Part shown: positions 7,738 to 16,501 of the stretch, in pieces | Numbering within the stretch: the stretch's first letter is position 1 | How the letters are laid out: every line of letters begins with the position of its first letter | Assembly: GCA_965223095.1 (NCBI GenBank) | Contig: OZ244979.1 | Coordinates: 3,162,001 to 3,226,000, forward strand | Reading direction: 5' to 3' | Source: J054 sp965223095 | GTDB lineage: Bacteria; Pseudomonadota; Gammaproteobacteria; Steroidobacterales; GCA-2729495 | Length of the DNA stretch: 64,000 nt | Position numbers and translations under genes: made by a program | Notes under the pieces: model-generated | Told to the model about the DNA's origin: nothing | Seen by the model: only the letters and a program-made list of their open reading frames with translations | Database searches by the model: none

Positions 7738-10713
7738 TTATCGAACGGCGGCGCCAAATCGATAATTTGCCCGCAGACCAATAACTCGCGGCGGCGGTAA
7801 AAAGGCTGAGGTAAACAAGGGTAAATCAACCATCACTGTATCTGCGGGCGCCGCTTCCAGCAAATCGATGCCACTGCCCAGCACAAAGCAACATCCCAAA
7901 CCTGGCCCGCCGCCGGTAAAACGAACGGTATCGTCTTCAAAAACATTGTTAATGTAGGCCAGGATTTCCCAATTTTCTGCCTGGACACCAAAGCGAATAT
8001 CCGTGTTCCAAAAAGCCTTGGTGTAAGCCGCATTGTCAATATCGGTGAATCGATCATCCGTCCACTGCAGGTCCGTTTCGAAAAATGCGCTGAGCTCACC
8101 CGTTAGTTGACGGTCATAGCGAATCGAACTCGCAAACGAACCTTCCGGCGCGTCTTCGAGCTGGTTCCCCGTGAGATCCAACTGACACAAACCCTGTACA
8201 GGATCCCATTTACAATTTCCCGTGGTTGCCGCTCTAACTGGGCTGGTGCTATTCGGTACGAAATCCGTGTACTCGGAATCCAGCCAGGTGTATCCGGCCC
8301 GCACTTGCCAAGAACCGCCAAGAAATTCCGCGCTAGGCTGCCAGGTGATATCAAGCTCGGCGCCATAGACCTCCGCCGCGCCCGCGTTTTCGATTTTCGA
8401 AACCAAGCGACCGTCATTGCCCAGCGCTGATGTCAGCGCTTGCTTGTCGGTGTAGTCCTGAAAGAAAAATGATCCGTTGATTCGCAAGCTTCGGTCAAAC
8501 CATTCGGTGTTCGCGCCGAGCTCCCAAACGGTCATTTTCTCGGGCTTAAATTCCGTCAGCTCGCGATCAAGGCCCGACGCACCAACCGTCAGCAAGCTGA
8601 AGCCGCCCGGTTTTTGCGAGTTCCCCCACGAGAAATAGATCAACGCGTCTTCCGTCGCCTTCCAATCCAGCAAGATCTTGGGAATAAACCAGGTTTCTTT
8701 GCCGCTAAGGCTGTCCACGCACCATGGATTAAACGTATCAACACCATCGGCCTGACCGTCGCCATCAATATCGTCATCCGGGCCGTAGGCAATGGAACGC
8801 TGAACGCCGGCCGGGTCTTGGCGACGGCAGAGATCGGGAATTGTGTTCAACAGTTCCGGCTCATCAACTGGGTCGAATGAATCAGCAAATACGAAGCTGT
8901 CGGTATACGGCTGGCAGGGACGGAAGAAAATACCACAGGGATTCAAGCCACCCGGCCCGCCGGATGCACCCGGATCATAAAAAATCGGGCCAAAGACGTC
9001 GCTTTCCTCAACGTTGTAACGCCCTTCTAGGGTCAAGGTCAGGGTCGAGGTGAAATCGATCTCCAACTGACCGTAAATGGATTTATGGTTCGTGTCGCGG
9101 TCCGCCGGGCTTGGCTTGCGAAACTGGGCCGCGGCCGCTTGATAGGGCGCAATGGGCGTTTCGGTATAGCCGGGGCAGGCATCCGGGGCAATGGGAACAA
9201 TCTGCCCGGCCGTGCTCTGCCAAACACAGGCGCTGCCCGAGGCCTGGCCAGTAATGGACATACTGTTGTTGTCCACCTCTTCCCGCCAATACAAAGCACC
9301 GACCGACGCATTTATTGGACCGTCGAGGTTTGTTGCGTAACGCAGCTCAAGATTTATCTGCTTGGTCTCCTTGTCATTATTGAAAGAGAAAGTATTCACG
9401 TTGCCGTCACGATAAAAATTGTTCGCAGGAATACCGAAAGCATTGGTGTCCTGGGTTTCCGAGTTCTCATCACTGAGGTATCCGGCCCACAGAGTGAATC
9501 CGCCCCGCTCCAGTTCCCACTGACCCGTCAAGGCAAGCCGCCACAAATCACGGTCAAAACCTTCATAGTCAGCACCGCCTCGCGTGGCATCGGTCCCTTG
9601 CCGAAGCGCAATGTCATCGCCGTCAGGCATAGCCCCGGTATAGCTGAAGACCTGATCCTCGCAATGGGGGCTTAGAAACGGATTGGCCAGCACCACGTTT
9701 CGATAATCCGCTGGCGTAGCCGTGGCAGGGTCAGGAAACCCCAGCGACTGCGCGAGGGCCGGATCGATCAGGCGGCGGGCACGCTCAACCAGCCGAAGGT
9801 CATTGACTTCACCCGGCCCGGAAACCTGCGCCGGATCGCCAATGGTCGCAATAAAGTCCTCGTAGCATTGCGACAATCGATCGATTCCGCGCGCCGCGTC
9901 GGGCACGGTCAGCACCGTGTTAAAAGGTATCAGGGTTTGTGGTGAGGGTTTGCCTTCGTCAGCGGTGTATTCCGCCCGGAAGCTAAACGTCAAACCATTG
10001 TCGAAGCTTGAGCGAGTACTGAGCGCCAGGCCAACGCCTTCTTGATCACCAACGGTGTTGCCGGTGAGTTCGTTTTCATAAAAACCCTGCTCGTCCCAGA
10101 TACTGCCGTTGAATCGAACCCCCAAGGCTTCGCCGAAAATCGGAAAGCTCAGGCTACCATTGAGGCTGTATTGGTCTTCGGCGTTCGCATCGATACGAAC
10201 ATCCGCCTCGAATTCATCTGCCGGCTGCTTGGTCACAAACTGCAGCGCACCGTTAAAGGCGGCGCGACCGTACAGGGCAATCTGGGGGCCCGCGACGACC
10301 TCGATTCGCTCTACATCAAGCAGACGCGAGTTAATCAACAGTGAACCGCCCGAACTGGTAATGGCCTCACTGGACACATCAATGCCATCCACGAGCACCG
10401 CCACATTTTGCCGGCCACGCGTGGGGGACAAGCCACGAATCACAATTCTCGTGTCGCTTTGCGAGAAGGATTCATCGAACTGCAAACTGGGGGTAAGCTT
10501 GGCGATATCGCCGATTCGATTGATGCCTTTCTGCTCAATGGCGCTCTGATCGAAGGCGGTTACGCTCAGGGGTACGTCCTGAAGATTCTCCTCTTTCTTG
10601 CGCGCTGTAACGATGATTTCGTCAATCTGCGCAACACTGGTCACGGAGAACAGCAGGGTTGACAGAACCGCTGTCAATGCGACCCACGGTTGCCGAGTGA
10701 TCAATACCTTCAA
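7738..10713 (-). CDS. TonB-dependent outer-membrane receptor
   Basis: 991 residues. A Sec signal peptide (about residues 1-28, ending SVTSVAQ) is followed by the plug start IDEIIVTARKKEE and QDVPLSVTAFD, then RIVIRGLSP, VLVDGIDV and the plug end VERIEVVAGPQIALYGRAAF. The remainder is a large beta-barrel ending LRANYRFGAAVR. This is the subfamily common in marine and sphingomonad bacteria that imports bulky organic substrates, energised by TonB-ExbBD. The start is TTG after a G-rich stretch, and no ATG occurs in the first 60 codons. It is divergent from a TetR regulator across a 715-base gap and close to Rieske and aldehyde dehydrogenase genes, suggesting an inducible uptake role. The ligand is unknown. 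Confidence 0.92.
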   Translation of the reverse strand: MKVLITRQPWVALTAVLSTLLFSVTSVAQIDEIIVTARKKEENLQDVPLSVTAFDQSAIEQKGINRIGDIAKLTPSLQFDESFSQSDTRIVIRGLSPTRGRQNVAVLVDGIDVSSEAITSSGGSLLINSRLLDVERIEVVAGPQIALYGRAAFNGALQFVTKQPADEFEADVRIDANAEDQYSLNGSLSFPIFGEALGVRFNGSIWDEQGFYENELTGNTVGDQEGVGLALSTRSSFDNGLTFSFRAEYTADEGKPSPQTLIPFNTVLTVPDAARGIDRLSQCYEDFIATIGDPAQVSGPGEVNDLRLVERARRLIDPALAQSLGFPDPATATPADYRNVVLANPFLSPHCEDQVFSYTGAMPDGDDIALRQGTDATRGGADYEGFDRDLWRLALTGQWELERGGFTLWAGYLSDENSETQDTNAFGIPANNFYRDGNVNTFSFNNDKETKQINLELRYATNLDGPINASVGALYWREEVDNNSMSITGQASGSACVWQSTAGQIVPIAPDACPGYTETPIAPYQAAAAQFRKPSPADRDTNHKSIYGQLEIDFTSTLTLTLEGRYNVEESDVFGPIFYDPGASGGPGGLNPCGIFFRPCQPYTDSFVFADSFDPVDEPELLNTIPDLCRRQDPAGVQRSIAYGPDDDIDGDGQADGVDTFNPWCVDSLSGKETWFIPKILLDWKATEDALIYFSWGNSQKPGGFSLLTVGASGLDRELTEFKPEKMTVWELGANTEWFDRSLRINGSFFFQDYTDKQALTSALGNDGRLVSKIENAGAAEVYGAELDITWQPSAEFLGGSWQVRAGYTWLDSEYTDFVPNSTSPVRAATTGNCKWDPVQGLCQLDLTGNQLEDAPEGSFASSIRYDRQLTGELSAFFETDLQWTDDRFTDIDNAAYTKAFWNTDIRFGVQAENWEILAYINNVFEDDTVRFTGGGPGLGCCFVLGSGIDLLEAAPADTVMVDLPLFTSAFLPPPRVIGLRANYRFGAAVR

Positions 10714-11428
10714 TTTAACCCCCCCCAGCCTCTGCGCGAAACCCCTGACACAGGGGCGGCGCCTGAACCTTTGTTATAGAAGCATAACCCCTACGGGGCG
10801 AGCTAGACTAGCCACACCGCGATCCGCAAGATGGCATTACGAAAACCGGCGACGGCGAAAGGGCCTTCACGCCGCTATCCCGCCTGCCGCCTCGACGCTT
10901 TCCCTTGCTCCGCGCGGCGAACCAACACCCGAAGCTAAGTGGTCTAGACGCAAGTTATGCAGCCCTTGCCGCGGCCAAGCTCGGCGCGAAGTCCAACAGC
11001 TAAATCCGATGTGGCCTGACACTCAAGCCCATGAGCCAAGCCGGAACCATTAAGATTGCGCCTACGGGCTGAGCTTGCCTAGTGCCACACCTGGCACCTT
11101 GGCCATGAGTTTTCCAGCCCCAGGTCACGTAAATACTGCGAAGCTGGCGCCGGCCAGCTATTCACTTTCTCAATGCCATCGCCGGGTACCTTAGACCGCC
11201 AGAATCCCGCGCGTGAACCGATATATGCACACCGACATCGCCTTCCCGCTGCCCAAACAGGGTGGTTCAAAATCCTAAAACAGTTTAAATATCGTCTATA
11301 AATATTTATTTCTTAATAAGTATTACTAGGCTACCCAAAATTCCGAACACCGGCTAAATCCCGCGTCTAATTGACTCAAGGCGAAATGGTACACTGATGT
11401 TCGATCATTGCTCGCCGGTTTGCGCCGC
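10714..11428. other. divergent regulatory gap between TonB receptor and TetR genes
   Basis: 715 bases without a supportable gene. 11275-11335 is strikingly A+T rich compared with its surroundings and includes a 12-base perfect palindrome. This is the natural place for the promoters of both divergent units and for TetR binding. Confidence 0.5.
11298..11309. promoter_or_regulatory. palindrome ATAAATATTTAT, candidate TetR operator
   Basis: A perfect 12-base dyad in an A+T-rich patch about 120 bases before the TetR start. TetR-family repressors usually bind dyads in their own upstream region, often somewhat longer than this. Position supports the role, but the composition also allows chance. Confidence 0.3.
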
Positions 11429-12028
11429 ATGACGAATCAAACCAACGTTCTGCCCATCAGCCCCAAAGTCCGGCAACGTCAAAGCCGTACTCGCGAGCGC
11501 ATTCTCACCGAGAGCGCGGCCCTGTTCATCGATAAGGGCTTCGAAAATGTCAGCGTTGAAGAAATTATCGAAGCCGCCGACATTGCCCGGAGCAGTTTTT
11601 ACCGCTTTTTTTCCAATCGGGAAGACGTACTGAGCCAGATTATCCGGCCCGTTTTTGAGCAGGGCATTGAAGAAATGGCCACAATCCGCTGCGGGCAACC
11701 TCAGGAAACGATGACAGGCTTATTTAACGCTTATTTGCGAATCTGGCGGCGCAGCCCAAACGCTCTGCGCTTGTCAACCCGTGGTGGCGGCGTACATTTC
11801 GCCCTATTTAAGGATTTGCACAGCATTTATCGCGCCGAGATATTGCGCGTCTTGGCAACGGTTGCCGCCACCGGTGCATTGCTCAACGACGATGCCGATG
11901 CGAGTGGTCGTCTCATTGCTCGTATCGCGGTACCCATTCTAGAGGTCTACGCCACCCATCCGCGGCAGGAAGTAATGTTTCACCTCACGATGAGAGGTCT
12001 ACTACTCAAGCCCGAGCACAGGCTATGA
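11429..12028 (+). CDS. TetR/AcrR-family transcriptional regulator
   Basis: 199 residues. The N-terminal helix-turn-helix is visible in RERILTESAALFIDKGFENV followed by SVEEIIEAADIARSSFYRFF, the standard TetR three-helix unit ending in Y-R/H-F-F. The C-terminal ligand domain is variable and gives no effector. The ATG at 11429 gives the usual short basic arm; a TTG seven codons earlier is the alternative. The stop overlaps the next gene's ATG (ATGA), so regulator and membrane protein are coupled. It is divergent from the TonB receptor, which is the likeliest target. Confidence 0.9.
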   Translation: MTNQTNVLPISPKVRQRQSRTRERILTESAALFIDKGFENVSVEEIIEAADIARSSFYRFFSNREDVLSQIIRPVFEQGIEEMATIRCGQPQETMTGLFNAYLRIWRRSPNALRLSTRGGGVHFALFKDLHSIYRAEILRVLATVAATGALLNDDADASGRLIARIAVPILEVYATHPRQEVMFHLTMRGLLLKPEHRL

Positions 12029-12918
12029 GTTCAATCAAATCACTAGTCGCGCGTCCGCCTTTTATCGGCTTGCTGGCATTTGTCGTTGTCTTCGTCGTAC
12101 AGGGTTTAGGACACACCGTGATGGTCGGCATGGAAGCCCTATTCGGTGAAGCATATGTGCTGCAATGCGCCGCCTTGCTGGGTGCGCTGGGCGCGGTACT
12201 ACTTTTCATCGGCATGAAACATCCCAGTGAGGTCGCGGCCACCTGGCTGGGTTTTTGGGCCGGTACTTTTATGTGGACCGGGTGGGTTGAATTCGCCTTC
12301 GTTTGGAATGCCAACTATCTGGGGGTGCCCGACCTCATGGACCCTCGCAACCCCCGCGAGATTGCGACTAAGGCCGAATACTTGGTGATGATGTCATCCG
12401 TTGGTGTCCTGGCTGCAACCCTGGCCTATTTCGTGCTCAATCGAGAAACCAAGTGCAACATGTTCGTGTGGCTGCAACGCAATCTAAAGTTGCGCACCGG
12501 CAAACCAAGCCGCGGCTACCAGCGCAATTTCGCGGCCATCACGGCCCTAGAAACGATTTACGTGATTTGGTTCTTCTATATCGCACTACTCTTTATCTAC
12601 GACGAAAGCATTCTCGGTGACCGCCATCCAGTAACCTACGCCCTATTTTTCGCGAACACGGCCTGGGCTTTGTACCTACTGCAACGACTATTGCGTTTCT
12701 GGCGGGTGACAACCGCGATTCGCTACGGCATCCCAACGGCCATCATTGCCTACAACAGCTGGGAAATTGCCGAGCGCTGGGGCTTGATTACAGATTTCTG
12801 GGTGCGTCCTAAAGATTTCGCGTTGCCCCTAGTCCTGATTGCGGTGGCGCTGATCGTAGCCGCCGTTGCGGCGTTCAAAACGCCGGCTCACCAGAAAGCA
12901 GTCATCGATAACTCATGA
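12025..12918 (+). CDS. uncharacterised polytopic membrane protein
   Basis: 297 residues with roughly seven hydrophobic segments (about 12-33, 44-62, 70-90, 120-138, 170-192, 205-222 and 264-285). I do not recognise the family. Notable conserved-looking pieces are GHTVMVGMEALFGE after the first helix, TWLGFWAGTFMWTGWVEF, and YNSWEIAERWG before the last helix. The Trp/Glu/His-rich membrane edges could bind a cofactor or lipid. It is translationally coupled to the TetR regulator, so it is probably part of the same inducible response. No signal peptide cleavage site was evident. Confidence 0.7.
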   Translation: MSSIKSLVARPPFIGLLAFVVVFVVQGLGHTVMVGMEALFGEAYVLQCAALLGALGAVLLFIGMKHPSEVAATWLGFWAGTFMWTGWVEFAFVWNANYLGVPDLMDPRNPREIATKAEYLVMMSSVGVLAATLAYFVLNRETKCNMFVWLQRNLKLRTGKPSRGYQRNFAAITALETIYVIWFFYIALLFIYDESILGDRHPVTYALFFANTAWALYLLQRLLRFWRVTTAIRYGIPTAIIAYNSWEIAERWGLITDFWVRPKDFALPLVLIAVALIVAAVAAFKTPAHQKAVIDNS

Positions 12919-13375
12919 CGATTCGGCAGCACCGGGGCCTAGCTAGTGAACGGTCAGCGTATGGAGCGGCAACAACAAAAAAGCGCGCGTCGCAAGCCGG
13001 GATTGACGCCGGTCTGATGACTAATAACGACAACGCGAATGATGGCCGAAAACGACAGCTATGCGCATTGAAAATTAAGGATGGACGCTGAGAATGGTTC
13101 ACAGTCCACCACGGGCAGCGGATTTGCGCCGGCCCGACCACCTATCGGATCAACGATGACAACAGGCACCTTCAAGCTCAGCGCCACGTGGTTTCTTTGC
13201 TACGATATTGCCCACGATATGCAGCCATATGTAGCGCTGCCGCAACAATCAGGGGTGATCGGCGAATCCCGGGGGGATGGGATCGTTAAGAAACAACAGG
13301 GCCGGCATTCACGTCGGCCCTGTTTTTTGTCCAAACCAGTCAACATGTCAGCTTAACAGTAGCCAGGAGCAGCCC
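12919..13375. other. long leader region before the Rieske gene
   Basis: 457 bases with no credible protein-coding frame, ending in a strong intrinsic terminator only about 50 bases before the Rieske start codon. It could hold the 3' end of the TetR/membrane-protein transcript, a small RNA, or a regulated leader. No known riboswitch class was recognised. Confidence 0.5.
13295..13328 (+). terminator. strong intrinsic terminator
   Basis: A perfect ten-base stem AACAGGGCCG/CGGCCCTGTT (13295-13304 and 13315-13324) with a ten-base loop runs directly into a run of six T. It reads on the plus strand and ends about 48 bases before the Rieske ATG, so it either ends the upstream unit or attenuates the Rieske gene. 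Confidence 0.85.
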
Positions 13376-14542
13376 ATGTTCATAAATTTCTGGTACGTCG
13401 CGGGTCGCGCCGAAGAATTTACCGACCAACCCCTAAAGCGTCGCATGCTGGGCCAAGATTTCGTGCTGTTCCGAGATTCGGGCGGGACAGCCCGCGTTCT
13501 GAGCAATACCTGCACCCACCGCGGCGGATCCCTCGCGGGCGGCAAAGTGGTCGGCGATTGTGTGCAGTGCCCCTACCATGGCTGGCACTTTGACGGCGAA
13601 GGCAATTGTCAACGCATTCCCTCATTGGGACCGAAAGCAAAAATTCCCGCCCGCACTCGCGTGGATGCTTACCCGACACGAGAAAAATATGGCCTGGTTT
13701 TTGCCTTCCTCGGCGACTTGCCCGAAGCTGATCGTCCGCCCATGATGGAAATCTATGAGTACGGAGCCAACGGGCCCAACGAAGGTTGGGCCGCCACCAT
13801 TCAAAGCTTCGAGTGGGATTTCGATTACAAGCGTTCCATGGAAAACGGCATCGATGCCGCGCACAATGAATTCGTGCATCCAACGCATGGCTTTTCAGGG
13901 TCGAGAGATGATTACCAGGTACCGGCACCTGATTTAATCACCACGGAATGGGGCGCGGGATTTTGGTCGCGCCGTCTCGCGCCCCCATTGGCTGAAAAGA
14001 AAATGCAGGCGGCATCGGGACGCAGTAACAATGCCGTGATTGAAGCCGGCACTGGCTACCACGGCGTCTCAAGCATTTGGACCTTTATTCATCCCACGCC
14101 AGATATGCACATCCATCAATATCTTTGGGAAACACCCATCGATGGCAGCCACACCCGGCTTTTCCTGGTGAATCTACGAAATTTCCTAACCGATCCCAGT
14201 GACGATGCACGGGTGATGCACCGCAATGAGGTTGTCGCTCTGCAAGATCGTGATGTGCTTGAAGAAATTCATCCGGTAGAAACGCCCGAAACTAATAATC
14301 ATGAATTCTTTGTAGGTGCCGATGGCCCCATTGCCCAATATCGCGAACATATCAAAGCATGGGAAGCACGCGGCTGGCGAATAGATATGGACGAAGTTGA
14401 GCGCAACCAGCGCCGGGTTGCCTACGCGATACCGAGTCCAGCAAGGCGCGGCGCAAAGGGCTGGGTTTTGGATGCCATTCCGACTCTGCCAGCCGGCAAA
14501 CGTCGCATCAGACGCGCGGCCGACCGGGCACAGCAAGCCTGA
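13376..14542 (+). CDS. Rieske non-haem iron oxygenase, alpha-subunit type
   Basis: 388 residues. The Rieske [2Fe-2S] ligands are C46-x-H48 and C65-x2-H68 (NTCTHRGG and QCPYHGWHF). The catalytic mononuclear iron site is in ENGIDAAHNEFVH, with D160 as bridging residue and H163/H168 as ligands. The layout matches the VanA/phthalate-dioxygenase-like single-component oxygenases that hydroxylate or demethylate aromatic rings with electrons from a separate reductase. No reductase is adjacent. The ATG was chosen because AGGAG sits six bases upstream and MFINFWYVAGRAEEF is the family start. The substrate is unknown; the nearby TonB receptor, amidase-like protein and aldehyde dehydrogenase suggest catabolism. 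Confidence 0.92.
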   Translation: MFINFWYVAGRAEEFTDQPLKRRMLGQDFVLFRDSGGTARVLSNTCTHRGGSLAGGKVVGDCVQCPYHGWHFDGEGNCQRIPSLGPKAKIPARTRVDAYPTREKYGLVFAFLGDLPEADRPPMMEIYEYGANGPNEGWAATIQSFEWDFDYKRSMENGIDAAHNEFVHPTHGFSGSRDDYQVPAPDLITTEWGAGFWSRRLAPPLAEKKMQAASGRSNNAVIEAGTGYHGVSSIWTFIHPTPDMHIHQYLWETPIDGSHTRLFLVNLRNFLTDPSDDARVMHRNEVVALQDRDVLEEIHPVETPETNNHEFFVGADGPIAQYREHIKAWEARGWRIDMDEVERNQRRVAYAIPSPARRGAKGWVLDAIPTLPAGKRRIRRAADRAQQA

Positions 14543-14865
14543 TGTGCGATCAACCTAAGACGTGATTCGCGGGCGAGATTCACGGCTTGTTATGAGGCAC
14601 TGCAACCCTCACCATCGTTACAGACTTCAAAGCAGCGACAGACGAATGGCGCGATTTAGCAAGCTGTCGGAAAATCTAAAACGGTCAGAGAATCCCGCAC
14701 AAATATGCACGTATCCGCGATCGCAAAGTGGATAAGACAAGCAGCAGCGCAACCGGCATGGGCGACAAAGCCCATACTTTGACGATGACTGCAAAAACGA
14801 CGTAAGCAGGGCATGGGCCCGCACTCGCAGGAACCACCGCCACAACAAACAACGGAAAACAACTA
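14543..14865. other. 323-base gap, Rieske to nitrilase-like gene
   Basis: No gene, strong hairpin or convincing promoter was seen. Overlapping minus-strand frames at 14627-14888 have no family features. Confidence 0.45.
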
Positions 14866-15924
14866 ATGAGCCAAACTGAACCCAGCATGGTCCGTGAAGA
14901 CGGAACCTACCCCGTCGCGAAACTGCGCAAAGACACGATCACCGCCTCTGTTGTCCAAACCCGTGTGCAAGGTGTGCGAGGCGACCATATCCAGCAGGAT
15001 ATTCAGGCCAACCTAGATTACTTTTTAGAGTGTATAGATATCGCCCAGGGCTACGGTGGGCCCAGCGACCTTCTTCTATTCCACGAGTTTCCCATCACCG
15101 GCTTCGGACGCTGGACCCGCGAACAGCACTACGAACTGGCCCTGGAAGTGAGCGGACCAGAAATAGAAGCGGTGAAACAAAAGGCCGAAGCCTATAACAG
15201 CTATATTGTTTTCGGCACTTATGCCAAGGACCCAGAAAATTGGCCCGGCCATATTTTGCATCTGATGATCATGGTGGGACCTGATGGGCAGGTTGCCAGC
15301 CACTGGAAACAGCGCAATGTGCGGGGCATGTTCCCCGGTTCTGAGCAGTACACCTCAAGCATTTACGATGTTTATGACCGATTTATAGAAATGTACGGGG
15401 TGGATGCGGTCATACCCATTGAACGCACCGATATCGGCAACATTGCCATGTCCGCCGTGCAATTCGAACCGGAGCTGTTTCGCTGCATGGCCATGAAGGG
15501 TGCCGAAATTATTTGCCGGGTCGCCACGGGTGGCTTCGAATTTGAAGATATGCGCCTTACCTCCTACCACAACAGTCTATATACCCTCATTACTAATAAC
15601 TCCGTCAGCACTCACGGCCGCAACCCCGGCTTCTTCGAAGATACCGCCTATGGTGGCTGCGGCCGTTCCGCCATTTTTGGGCCACGCGGGCTCGAACTGG
15701 CCAGGGCTGATGTTTTCGAAAGCAAACAAATGGCACAAATACCCATTGGGGAATTTCGCAACAAACATCGCATTCCCGATTGCCACATGAAGCTGTATAG
15801 ACCTGTCCTGGACCAATACCGAGAGCGTTATGACGCGGGCGGCTATATCGACTATTTGCCGAACGACGGCCGGGAGGCCTTCGGACACTTCATGAAGCAA
15901 GCGCGCTGGACTCACTATTGGTAG
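14866..15924 (+). CDS. nitrilase-superfamily (aliphatic amidase-like) protein with Ser at the catalytic Cys position
   Basis: 352 residues of carbon-nitrogen hydrolase fold. E74 (LLFHEFPITGFG) and K148 (SHWKQRNVRGMFPG) fit the catalytic Glu and Lys. The third position, aligned through the FEPELFRCMAMKGAE segment with aliphatic amidase (CDDGNYPEIWRDCAMKGAE), is S196 (codon TCC at 15436-15438) instead of Cys. The rest of the fold is complete, including GHSAI-like GRSAIFGPRG, so this looks like a maintained protein, not a decayed one. It may have altered chemistry or a non-catalytic role. It follows the Rieske gene in the same direction after 323 bases and may belong to the same pathway. Confidence 0.85.
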   Translation: MSQTEPSMVREDGTYPVAKLRKDTITASVVQTRVQGVRGDHIQQDIQANLDYFLECIDIAQGYGGPSDLLLFHEFPITGFGRWTREQHYELALEVSGPEIEAVKQKAEAYNSYIVFGTYAKDPENWPGHILHLMIMVGPDGQVASHWKQRNVRGMFPGSEQYTSSIYDVYDRFIEMYGVDAVIPIERTDIGNIAMSAVQFEPELFRCMAMKGAEIICRVATGGFEFEDMRLTSYHNSLYTLITNNSVSTHGRNPGFFEDTAYGGCGRSAIFGPRGLELARADVFESKQMAQIPIGEFRNKHRIPDCHMKLYRPVLDQYRERYDAGGYIDYLPNDGREAFGHFMKQARWTHYW

Positions 15925-15961
15925 CTATTGACGCGGCCCGACAAACTGGCTGTATCGCGCA

Positions 15962-16339
15962 TCAGAACCCGGTCACAAACCAGCAGGCCCAGGCAATAAA
16001 CAAGAAAACGGGCCACGCCAAGTGACGGCCACGCGAGACGATTAAGGTGATTGCACTCGATACCAGGAAGGTCAAGGCAATCACCCGAGAAACAGCATCG
16101 ACAGACAGCGTATCTCGGGCCAGCAGCAGCATTAGTGCTGCGAATCCCCACCATGCAACGGTGGTCAGGTGCCAGGCGAAACGCAGGGTTTGTCGAGTGA
16201 ATGTATCGTTACCGAAAAGCACCGGCAAATCGCCACGACGAAAAAGCCGTATCAAGATATAGCGTTCGCCCAAGATTGAAAGCACCAAGCCGATAGCAAG
16301 TGCGCAGACGGCGGCGGCAAGCAACCAAGGATTAATCAT
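15962..16339 (-). CDS. small four-helix membrane protein, unknown function
   Basis: 125 residues with four hydrophobic segments (about 4-25, 55-75, 83-100 and 107-123). A basic loop (YILIRLFRRGDLP) follows the first helix. It ends convergently 37 bases past the nitrilase-like gene. I recognise no family. The ATG at 16339 was chosen over a TTG two codons upstream. Confidence 0.65.
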   Translation of the reverse strand: MINPWLLAAAVCALAIGLVLSILGERYILIRLFRRGDLPVLFGNDTFTRQTLRFAWHLTTVAWWGFAALMLLLARDTLSVDAVSRVIALTFLVSSAITLIVSRGRHLAWPVFLFIAWACWFVTGF

Positions 16340-16501
16340 CAGCAAGTCCTTACGATCTTCCGCGGACCGAATCGCCTTTCTTCCCGCCCAGATTACGGTC
16401 TAAGGGAATCGACAAACGAGTCATGCGCCACTGGGTGCGACCGAGCTCGCAAAAGCGCGCAAATCTAAACGAAGCACCTGTGCAAACAGTATCTCGTCTA
16501 A

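Noticed and set aside
7337..7765. 142-codon plus-strand frame between the TPP enzyme and TonB receptor genes
   Set aside because: Composition is Arg/Pro/Thr-rich as in non-coding frames of this genome. It overlaps the receptor's end and has no homology signal that I recognise.
10598..11053. 151-codon plus-strand frame over the start of the TonB receptor
   Set aside because: It covers the receptor's signal peptide and promoter region, and the translation looks random.
14627..14888. Three overlapping minus-strand frames rich in Cys, Leu and Ser before the nitrilase-like gene
   Set aside because: Mutually overlapping frames in different phases, none with a start signal. They look hydrophobic only because of local base composition.
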